Below, piece after piece: positions 6,669 to 12,698 of a stretch of 12,698 nucleotides of DNA. Source of the DNA: JADHUC01 sp964617665 (GTDB taxonomy: Bacteria; Planctomycetota; Planctomycetia; Pirellulales; Pirellulaceae); assembly GCA_964617665.1 (NCBI GenBank), contig CAZUAH010000405.1:1-12698 (forward strand), given 5' to 3'. The notes below the pieces were generated by a model that saw only the letters and a list, made by a program, of their open reading frames with translations, was not told where the DNA came from and made no database searches. The position numbers and the translations under genes were made by a program. Numbering within the stretch: the first letter of the stretch is position 1; every line of letters begins with the position of its first letter.

Positions 6669-6699
6669 TTGCTGGAGCTGATTCTGGGTAGTGTATACT
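6669..6699 (+). promoter_or_regulatory. Possible promoter for the ceramidase-like gene
   Basis: TTGCTG (6669-6674) and TATACT (6694-6699) match the sigma70 hexamers moderately, but the 19-nt spacer is longer than ideal. They sit about 90 bp upstream of the ATG at 6792 in the divergent region 6638-6791. Other weak -10-like strings (TATACC, and TATAAC on the opposite strand) occur nearby, so the exact site is uncertain. Confidence 0.2.
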
Positions 6700-6791
6700 G
6701 TTGCCCGTCGTTTGAATGGACGGCCGAAGAATGTTATACCCTCACAAGACGGAATACGCACGTTATGAGACGATGAGGAGCATAAGAAACC

Positions 6792-8267
6792 ATGAAACGG
6801 ATGAGGCAAGGATACCGAAACATGCTGCGTCAATTGGGAATGGTGTTCTGCGGAGCCTATATCGCACTGACAGCCTCGGTCACAACCGGATCGGAACTAT
6901 GGATCGGTGCGGCCACGGCTGACATTACGCCTGACGAACCGGTACCGCTGACGGGTTACAGGAGCGTACGTAAATCCAAGAGCATCCACAGCCGCTGCAC
7001 GGCCAATGTGCTGGCCTTGGAAGCTCGCGACGGCGAGAAGGTGGTGGATCAGGCGATTATGGTGTCGTGCGACTTATGCGTCATCCGACCTGGGATTCAA
7101 GATGGATTTCGCGAATGCGTAGCCGATCGACTACCGGGCTTCGACATCAATAAGCTGTTTCTGGCCGCGACACATACCCACGCGGCGCCTGTGTTGTTGC
7201 AGAAGCGATACCAGAGCTACGGCGACGCCATGCAGCCAAAGGACTATGTGGCGTTCATGTTCGATCGAATGGCTGATGCGGTAGTGGCAGCTTGGGAAAG
7301 CCGGACTGCCGGTGCAGTAGCCTGGGGCCTGGGCCATGCAGTCGTAGGCTGCAACCGTCGAGCGGTCTATGACGACGGGTCGGCCAAGATGTACGGAGCG
7401 ACGAATACCCCGAAGTTCCGCGGTATCGAGGGCTACGAGGATCACGCGGTCGACGTCTTGATCTTCTACGATCTGGAGAAGCGTCCGAAGGCGGCGGCTC
7501 TCACATTGGCATGCCCATCGCAATCGGTCGGCGGTAGTTCGCTGAGCGCGGACTTCTGGCACGATGTCCGCGTGCTGCTCCGAGAGCGTCACGGCGACGA
7601 CCTATGTGTGCTGGGTTTCTGTGCTCCGGCCGGCGATCAGGCACCGAATCTGTTGTTCCGCAAGAAAGCCGAAGAGCGAATGAACAAGTTCCGCGGCCTG
7701 ACGCGAACGCAGGAACTGGGTCGACGCATTGCCAACGCATTCGACGATGTAGCCGAGGTCGTGAAAAACGATATACGCACCGACGTGCGGTTCGTCCATC
7801 GAGTCAAACGATTCGACGTCCCAGGCCGCAAGGTGACCGATGCCGAGTATGCCCTGGCCAAAGGGCGGTACGATCAATTGGCCGCCAAGGAAAAGCTCGT
7901 CGGCCCCGACTACTGGAACATGAATTTCTACAAACTGACGGTCGATCGCTACCAAGCTCAACAGAAAGCCGATCCGCTGTATCCGGTGCAAATGCACGTC
8001 CTGCGATTGGGAGACGTGGCCGTCGCGACCAATCCATTCGAGTTATTTCTCGATTACGGCGTGCAGATTCAGGGACGCAGCGCGGCCCAACAGACGATCC
8101 TGATCCAATTGGCCAGCCCGTTGGATTTCGGCTACTACGTGCCAACGCCTCGGGCGTTGCGCGGCGGCGGCTACAGCGCGATTGTCGAACAAAGCCTGGT
8201 CGGCCCGGAAGGCGGCCAAGCGTTGGTCAATCGCACTGTCGAGGCGATCAAAGAACTCTGGAAGTAG
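6792..8267 (+). CDS. Neutral/alkaline ceramidase-like hydrolase, complete
   Basis: This is a 491-residue protein with a probable signal peptide (residues ~11-34, 'MLRQLGMVFCGAYIALTAS'). The mature region starts with the family opening 'IGAATADITPDEPVPLTGY' (39-57). 'MVSCDLC' (~90) precedes 'AATHTHAAP' (125-133), whose His128 and His130 match the zinc-binding region of ceramidases. His218 lies in 'GYEDHAVDVL', 'CPSQSVGGSSLSADFWH' (241-257) falls where ceramidases carry their next His-rich motif, and 'NPFELFLDYG' carries Glu417 at the position of the zinc-ligand Glu. The final part has 'YVPTPRALRGGGYSA'. Such homologues are widespread in planctomycetes and their substrates are unknown, so 'ceramidase' is a family name only. 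Start 6792 has GAGGAG 11 nt upstream (6775-6780). The gene is divergent from the alpha/beta hydrolase and converges with the glycoside-hydrolase-like gene, leaving only 9 bp between stop codons and no visible terminator. Confidence 0.88.
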   Translation: MKRMRQGYRNMLRQLGMVFCGAYIALTASVTTGSELWIGAATADITPDEPVPLTGYRSVRKSKSIHSRCTANVLALEARDGEKVVDQAIMVSCDLCVIRPGIQDGFRECVADRLPGFDINKLFLAATHTHAAPVLLQKRYQSYGDAMQPKDYVAFMFDRMADAVVAAWESRTAGAVAWGLGHAVVGCNRRAVYDDGSAKMYGATNTPKFRGIEGYEDHAVDVLIFYDLEKRPKAAALTLACPSQSVGGSSLSADFWHDVRVLLRERHGDDLCVLGFCAPAGDQAPNLLFRKKAEERMNKFRGLTRTQELGRRIANAFDDVAEVVKNDIRTDVRFVHRVKRFDVPGRKVTDAEYALAKGRYDQLAAKEKLVGPDYWNMNFYKLTVDRYQAQQKADPLYPVQMHVLRLGDVAVATNPFELFLDYGVQIQGRSAAQQTILIQLASPLDFGYYVPTPRALRGGGYSAIVEQSLVGPEGGQALVNRTVEAIKELWK

Positions 8268-8276
8268 TAGACCGGA

Positions 8277-10382
8277 TTACCGTACGAGAATGGCCGCCTC
8301 GCCATTGCGAAGTGCAACTTGCGTTGTCTCTTCCCCCAAAGTCCCGTCGGCATTCAAGGGACGAAAGACGTTGGGAAGCTCGACGATCGAACGCGTCTTG
8401 TCGTCGTAGTTGCCTCCGGCAAACGGCCGAATCAGCACCAGCCCTTTGGTGTACTTTCGGGCAAAGACGGTCTCTGTGTAGACGGCCCCTTCGACGAGTT
8501 CCAAGCCATCGAACCACGCGGTGCCCGTAGCGCCAAAAATGCGGAAGTTGATTCGGCCTTCACCGTCGCCGCTAGTGGTAAACGTCTGGCGGTATCGCTT
8601 CCAGTCGGTCGTGCCTGTGACCGAGATTGCTGGTCCCGCACCCTTGGCATCGTCGAATTCGTATGGGTAGACCTGCGCTCCAGGCTTGCCGGCGACGTCG
8701 CGTGTCTTGATCCAGGCCGTCAGTGTGTAGTCGGTGTACGGTTTCAGTTTGACGTACTGCTTGTTGATATTGTTGATCTGCAGCGAATTGCTGACGACCA
8801 TTGCCGAGTTCCGTCCGTCGTGATTTGCTGAGGAGGCAGTTTGGATCGGCTCGACCAGTTGCCATTCTGTCGGCTTGCCAAGGTCGTCGGAGAGTTCAAA
8901 GTTGCCGTTGGCTAGTAGATTGCGAGTATCTTCTACGCTCGACCGTTCGGTTTCGCGCATCAAGTAGTACTCGCCAACGGGCGTGCCTAAATCGTGCTCG
9001 ATCGCTTTGAACCACTGTCTTGTTACGTGTTGATAAGGGTGGCCGCCGAAGCCGAAATACGAGAAGTCGCCGTGGGCCATCAAGTAGGTGGCGAGCCCGT
9101 AGATCCTGTCGCGATCGTTAGTCACGCCTTCGACCTTCGGTCCGAACTCGGCGAACTCCGGATGGAACATCGGGTTGTATTGAATCATCTGTATCTTGCC
9201 GCGACGGTCGTATGCGCGCATTTCGTCGATCCGTTTCTGCCAGCGGTCTTTCTGATGGGTGATCCGCTGCCAGTTTTCGGACTGAAATCCGTCGATCACC
9301 ATTGGCTGCGCTCGCCAGCCGTTGGCAGTTATGAGCTTCTCGGGCAAACGAATTTTCATCTGGGCGAACAGCCACTGTAGGTCGCGTGTCCAACGGTCCG
9401 CTTCGCCGCCTTGGCGCGGATACTCGACCACGAGGCTGTTTCCTCCAGGCCCAGCAACGTCGGGCGGCACGGTATCGAAGTAGATGCCGTCGTAAGCGTC
9501 GGCCATTTCAGACGCGCAGACCTCTGCCATGTATCGTTGATAGGCTGGATTCCCTACGTTCATCACGTAGTCGTCGCGCGGCGGACCCCAGTAGTAGATG
9601 GGAATACGGGCCTGTTCTCTTTGGCGAGCCGTGGCGTCCGGATTGACCAGCGTCTTGAACTCTTCGTCGTCGACCTGGCCGTTTCCGTCGCGATCGTTCT
9701 TGGGATCCCAACCTGGGCAAAATCGTTTCTCCCTCGGATTCTCGGCGCGTTCCGCGCCTACGTGAAGTGTCACTTGCGTGTCTGCAGCAAAATGGCAAAA
9801 GCAGTCCTCGAAGTTGTATCCGTGCTGCAAACAGAATGCCATGAGATCGTCGGCTTTCTTTGACGGAATGACCATCGTGCAAACCAGCGCGTATCGCACG
9901 GCGATGATATCGCTGCGCCCCTGTTTGGCCTCTTTGCGAAAACACAGATCGATTTTGTCCTTCGCCCACTCCGGGCTCCCCGCGAAGTTCACAAACGTAC
10001 GAACAGTGGATAAACACTTCGGCATCGCCTGGAAATCGAGCCTGAAGGATTGGACCGAAGACTCGCAGGCAAGTTCGCTGTCATTGCCCCAAACCCAGAC
10101 TTTCCAGTAGTACGTGGTATCGTTGCCGAGCCGAGGGCCAGCGTATTCGACGATCGAAAGCGGACTCTTCTTCGTTATCTCCCACACGGGACAGTCAAAG
10201 CCATCAGCCGCTGTCACGGCGATCCGAAAAACGCTCTGCGACGGGACTTCCCAGTAGAATTCGGGGCAAGGGTCACAGACCGCCTGCGGATTCACCAGCC
10301 ATTCGCAACGAAGGTTCTTGGGTGTTGCGGGCTCCCCTTGTGCCGGCAGAATGATGAGCAGCGTTAGAGTGAATACTGACAT
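8277..10382 (-). CDS. Secreted glycoside-hydrolase-like TIM-barrel protein with Fn3-like and CBM4/9-type domains
   Basis: This is a 701-residue protein. Residues 1-16 are a short signal peptide ('FTLTLLIILPAQG'). Residues ~22-115 look like the Ig/Fn3 domain that opens alpha-L-rhamnosidases ('LRCEWLVNPQ', 'PEFYWEVPSQS', 'YYWKVWVWG'). Residues ~125-480 form a putative TIM barrel with 'YDGIYFDTVPPDV' (297-309), whose Asp303 could be catalytic, and 'LITANGW'. Within it lies a canonical EF-hand loop, 'DRDGNGQVDDEE' (230-241). Residues ~488-632 match CBM4/9 modules ('LLANGNFELSDD', 'YTLTAWIKT', 'GTAWFDGLELVEG'), followed by a C-terminal beta region. The exact GH family is uncertain; a GHL15-like putative glycosidase is my best guess. 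Start 10382 is preferred to 10439 because GAGGT lies 5 nt upstream and the signal peptide begins there. It follows the TPR gene after 62 bp on the same strand, probably as one operon. Confidence 0.82.
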   Translation of the reverse strand: MSVFTLTLLIILPAQGEPATPKNLRCEWLVNPQAVCDPCPEFYWEVPSQSVFRIAVTAADGFDCPVWEITKKSPLSIVEYAGPRLGNDTTYYWKVWVWGNDSELACESSVQSFRLDFQAMPKCLSTVRTFVNFAGSPEWAKDKIDLCFRKEAKQGRSDIIAVRYALVCTMVIPSKKADDLMAFCLQHGYNFEDCFCHFAADTQVTLHVGAERAENPREKRFCPGWDPKNDRDGNGQVDDEEFKTLVNPDATARQREQARIPIYYWGPPRDDYVMNVGNPAYQRYMAEVCASEMADAYDGIYFDTVPPDVAGPGGNSLVVEYPRQGGEADRWTRDLQWLFAQMKIRLPEKLITANGWRAQPMVIDGFQSENWQRITHQKDRWQKRIDEMRAYDRRGKIQMIQYNPMFHPEFAEFGPKVEGVTNDRDRIYGLATYLMAHGDFSYFGFGGHPYQHVTRQWFKAIEHDLGTPVGEYYLMRETERSSVEDTRNLLANGNFELSDDLGKPTEWQLVEPIQTASSANHDGRNSAMVVSNSLQINNINKQYVKLKPYTDYTLTAWIKTRDVAGKPGAQVYPYEFDDAKGAGPAISVTGTTDWKRYRQTFTTSGDGEGRINFRIFGATGTAWFDGLELVEGAVYTETVFARKYTKGLVLIRPFAGGNYDDKTRSIVELPNVFRPLNADGTLGEETTQVALRNGEAAILVR

Positions 10383-10444
10383 TCGATACCTCGATGCGCA
10401 AGAGTGGCGGGATGTCGAGCGAGTGGCCTTTGTCGGCAATGTCT

Positions 10445-11773
10445 CTACTTCTTCAGCCTCGCCGACAGCGCTTCCGCGTCTGGCCGTTTGGCAAAATAGG
10501 TCTTTGCTTCGAGAGCAATCTCCAGCATCCGCTTTGCCTGTTCGTTCTGACCCTGCTGAGCTGCTACGCAGGCTATGTAATAAGCCGCGTTGGGACTCAG
10601 ATCGCCCGCCAGAGCCACTTGAGCGAACACGCGTTCCGCGTCTTCGCTTCGCCCCAGGCGATAGAGCACCCGACCCAATGTGGCTGCGGCCTCGGTCGAG
10701 CGCGGATTGTTCCGTAGATTGCTCTGCGCGTACTGCAGAGCGAGGTTCTTGCTCTCAGGGGCGTCTTGTTCGCACAGTGCCAGCGTCAAGCCGTTTGTGG
10801 CGCTGAAATCGTTCGGAACCTTGGCGATCACTGCCTCGAAGTGTCGCTGGGCTTGCTCGTACTCACGCATGCAAAGGGCCACATTTCCGCTGGCCGACAA
10901 AGCAGCGAGCGATTCGACGTCGAGCTTCCGCGCAGCTTCAGCCTGCTGTTTTGCGAGCGTGAGATTACCCGCTCCCACCGCCCAATGCGCCACTGCCAAA
11001 CAAGTATTCAAATCATTCGGATTCGCTTTCGTGGCCAGCGCCATGTAACGAGCCGCGTCTTCTCGGTCGTCGATCTGCTCGTACAGTTGTCCCATCAGCG
11101 CTTCGGGCGTAAGCAGCTTGGCGTCGAGCGCGAGAGCGGCCTTGAAGTGTTTCAGGGCGTCGTCCGGCTTCCCCTGAAGGAAGACCGTCCGTCCCAGCCG
11201 TTGGGTGAGCAGTGCATCCTTCGGGGCAGCGCGTAAGACTGCTTCCAGAAAACGCTGGGCGGTGGGCCAATCGCCTCGCGTTTCCGCCACCGCCGCCAAC
11301 CCGCGGTAGGCATGCGCTTGTAGCTGCTTCTTGCGCGCGCTCTCCGCCGGCATTGCTTCGACACGTCTCGCGCCACTGTTGAACAACATATACGCCTCGA
11401 CCACACGGCGTTCGCGCAGATTCGCGTCGCCCAATGCGAGAAAAGCCTGGGGATCGTTTGGGTGTTGGAACACGGCCCGCTCCAGCCAAACTCGTGCCGC
11501 CGCCGAATCGTTGGCTGCGTTGAACATCTCGGCCATGAGCACCTCGGCCGGTGGTTCGTCAGGGTCCTGTTTGACGGCCTCTCGGAATACGGCCAACGCC
11601 CCATCGAAATCGCGGACGCGGAATCGGGCGACGGCTTTCTCGACACTCGCTTCTGCGTCCTTGGCTGCCGTCTTCGGTGCGTCAGATGGCTGCCCGCCAA
11701 GCGAATCGGCCGTAGCACACAAGCCGACGGCCAGAATCAAGATGAAGAAACTACGTGGAAGAGGAAAACGCAT
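10445..11773 (-). CDS. Exported TPR-repeat protein
   Basis: This is a 442-residue protein. Residues 1-24 form a signal peptide ('SFFILILAVGLCATA'). From ~42 to ~425 it is helical with about ten tetratricopeptide-like units, for example 'GALAVFREAVKQDPDEP', 'ARVWLERAVFQHPNDPQAFL', 'AQRFLEAVLRAAPKDALL', 'ALKHFKAALALDAKLLTP', 'AQRHFEAVIAKVPNDFS' and 'AERVFAQVALAGDLSP'. TPR arrays are protein-interaction scaffolds; no enzymatic domain is present. The start at 11773 has AGGAG (minus strand, 11782-11786) 8 nt upstream and leads directly into the signal peptide, so it is favoured over ATG at 11791. It lies upstream of the glycoside-hydrolase-like gene with a 62-bp gap and no terminator, which suggests a shared transcript, although partnership of the two proteins is inference. 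The repeat number is an estimate by eye. Confidence 0.85.
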   Translation of the reverse strand: MRFPLPRSFFILILAVGLCATADSLGGQPSDAPKTAAKDAEASVEKAVARFRVRDFDGALAVFREAVKQDPDEPPAEVLMAEMFNAANDSAAARVWLERAVFQHPNDPQAFLALGDANLRERRVVEAYMLFNSGARRVEAMPAESARKKQLQAHAYRGLAAVAETRGDWPTAQRFLEAVLRAAPKDALLTQRLGRTVFLQGKPDDALKHFKAALALDAKLLTPEALMGQLYEQIDDREDAARYMALATKANPNDLNTCLAVAHWAVGAGNLTLAKQQAEAARKLDVESLAALSASGNVALCMREYEQAQRHFEAVIAKVPNDFSATNGLTLALCEQDAPESKNLALQYAQSNLRNNPRSTEAAATLGRVLYRLGRSEDAERVFAQVALAGDLSPNAAYYIACVAAQQGQNEQAKRMLEIALEAKTYFAKRPDAEALSARLKK

Positions 11774-11980
11774 CGGCGAGTCTCCTGGCAAAGGAGGGCA
11801 TAGACGGCCTCAACCGTCATCGAACGCTCTACAGCAGCACTGCTTTTCAGTGTAGGTTGCCCGCGCGAGATCTACCAGTGGCGGCAGCGATACCGGAATC
11901 TGCGCCGATCGTGTGTGGCACGGCCTACATAGCGGGCGGCTGGAAGTGAAAAATGATGAGCTGTTTCATCGTCAGCCGCT
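11774..11980. other. Upstream region of the TPR gene, no gene seen
   Basis: This contains the TPR ribosome binding site and no open frame with family resemblance. A 5-bp hairpin (cactg-ctttt-cagtg, ~11838-11852) is the only structure noted. No convincing -35/-10 pair was found for the TPR gene. The sulfatase relic begins abruptly at its right edge. Confidence 0.4.
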
Positions 11981-12359
11981 AGCATCGAACGGCTCGCCGC
12001 ACGCGGCATGACATTTGCCAATGCGTACGCCGCGAGTCCGATCTGCTCGCCGACGCGTACCAGCATCATGACCGGCCAAAATCCCGCCGGGCACGGTATG
12101 ACATCGCCTGCGGCGCACTTGGCGGACGTTCGCTTCGCTCCAATCGCAAGTGAGAACACGGTTCTCCACATCAGAAACGACCAACGTCAAGTCGGCAACG
12201 CGGCTGGATCCGTCCCTGCCGACTCTGGGCAAGATCCTCTAGGACGCCGGTTACTTGACCGCGCACTTCGGCAAGTGGCACCGGGGGCGGGAACCACATT
12301 CTCCGCTGCAACTTGGATTCGATGTGGACATTCCGCACTGGCACGGCCCTGGACCGGCG
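11981..12359 (+). pseudogene. Sulfatase relic (FGly-type) with frameshift and amber stop
   Basis: In frame 2 the sequence reads 'SIERLAARGMTFANAYA' and then 'ASPICSPTRTSIMTGQNPAG', the sulfatase active-site region. The Cys in 'CSPTR' (codon 12044-12046) would be converted to formylglycine. After about 12130 the frame shifts by one: 'TRLDPSLPTLGKIL', amber TAG at 12240-12242, then 'DAGYLTAHFGKWHRG' and 'GFDVDIPHWHGPGPA', the next conserved sulfatase block. The N-terminal ~40 residues with the metal-binding 'DD' motif are missing, and everything after 'GPGPA' is replaced by an unrelated gene tail. The fragment is clearly non-functional. It represents an arylsulfatase-like enzyme of the type abundant in planctomycetes. 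The ATG at 12008 is an internal Met, not a start. Confidence 0.85.
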
Positions 12360-12574
12360 ACCGCTTCATCATCACTGGCGGCATCGGCGCCGCCGAGTTG
12401 GATCGCCTGCACACCCGCTCCGCCGTGTTTGCCTATGTCGAGAGGTTGCTTGAGCGCATGCGACCGCACGCCCAACGCTTCATCCTCGCCGCCAGTTGCA
12501 ACACGCCTATCACGGCAGGCCGGAACCAGCTGAAATGGTTCGCCGAGGCATGGCAACAGCACAGCGGCCTGTGA
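12356..12574 (+). pseudogene. C-terminal remnant of a uroporphyrinogen-decarboxylase-family protein
   Basis: Frame 2 from about 12356 reads 'DRFIITGGIGAAELDRL', 'RLLERMRPHAQRFILAASCN' and 'TPITAGRNQLKWFAEAW' before TGA at 12572-12574. This fits the end of URO-D-superfamily proteins (uroporphyrinogen decarboxylase or cobamide-dependent methyltransferase-like): 'GGI...ELD', a helix, 'FILAxSCNTP', and a final helix. About 72 codons remain, with no stop codon inside, but there is no start and no N-terminal two thirds. It is spliced directly onto the sulfatase relic; the crossover lies at 12350-12360, where both readings share a GC-rich stretch. The family call rests on a short tail, so it is moderate. 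Confidence 0.6.
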
Positions 12575-12697
12575 TCACACCGCTCGGGGCGGACTTGCCA
12601 CCATGTGCCGTCCTCGCGAGAATAACACTTCTTCGCCCTCAATGCAGGGTCGTTCACCAGCGATTTTCTGAGGCTTGTTCATTTTACCTTTCGTCAT
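12575..12697 (-). other. Small unrecognised ORF at right edge
   Basis: ATG at 12697 opens a 40-codon frame ('MTKGKMNKPQKIAGERPC...') that ends at 12575, directly abutting the stop of the URO-D relic. An internal ATG at 12682 has AAAGG 4 nt upstream. A second minus-strand frame here reads 'ALRAKKCYSREDGTWWQVRP', which also looks protein-like. I recognise neither. It may be another gene relic with a frameshift, or chance. Confidence 0.2.
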
Positions 12698-12698
12698 C

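Noticed and set aside
7604..8530. A 308-codon plus-strand open frame running past the ceramidase-like stop
   Set aside because: It is a +1 shadow of the ceramidase-like gene and then antisense to the glycoside-hydrolase-like gene; the Arg/Ser-rich translation resembles no protein family.
12008..12574. A 188-codon open frame as an intact gene
   Set aside because: It joins a sulfatase segment, an out-of-frame middle and a URO-D-like tail; the middle of the true sulfatase reading lies in another frame with an amber codon.
1..12698. CRISPR arrays, tRNA or rRNA genes, riboswitches
   Set aside because: I saw no regularly spaced direct repeats, no cloverleaf or rRNA signature and no recognisable riboswitch motif.

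Overview
The window looks like an accessory stretch of a planctomycete chromosome, probably Pirellulales-like. That reading rests on gene content: ceramidase-like hydrolases, a LamG plus sialidase-fold protein, a secreted GxSxG hydrolase, a TIM-barrel glycoside-hydrolase-like protein with a CBM4/9-type domain, a sulfatase relic with a CSPTR motif, and short palindromic repeats of the 'VGFQPAG' kind. No rRNA or other taxonomic marker is present, so the assignment is inference.

Layout. 3-1443 (+) holds the last ~96 residues of a neutral/alkaline ceramidase-like protein, followed after 19 bp by a WG-repeat protein. 1444-1922 is a scrapyard: an IS630-type transposase tail on the minus strand, a second frameshifted copy of the ceramidase tail on the plus strand, and a long imperfect inverted repeat. 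1923-6637 (-) carries three genes: a LamG/sialidase-like secreted protein, a small DUF3127-type protein with an SSB-like acidic C-terminal tip and a good sigma70-like promoter, and a large secreted alpha/beta hydrolase. A 154-bp divergent intergenic region leads to a complete ceramidase-like gene (6792-8267, +). This converges with a minus-strand pair, a secreted TPR protein (10445-11773) upstream of a glycoside-hydrolase-like protein (8277-10382). From about 11980 to the right edge there is a second scrapyard: a sulfatase fragment with a frameshift and an amber codon, joined directly to the tail of a uroporphyrinogen-decarboxylase-family protein.

Function. Six of the seven complete genes encode proteins with N-terminal Sec-type hydrophobic segments, and most look like hydrolases or binding proteins for glycans, esters or amidated lipids. 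The common theme is envelope or extracellular breakdown of complex organic matter. The DUF3127 protein is the exception: it looks cytoplasmic and nucleic-acid related.

I did not find a convincing new defence or mobile system. The most notable points are the duplicated ceramidase tails flanking the WG gene, the in-frame palindromic repeat inside the LamG/sialidase gene, and the chimeric sulfatase/URO-D relic. All family assignments come from reading motifs by eye; no database search was run.
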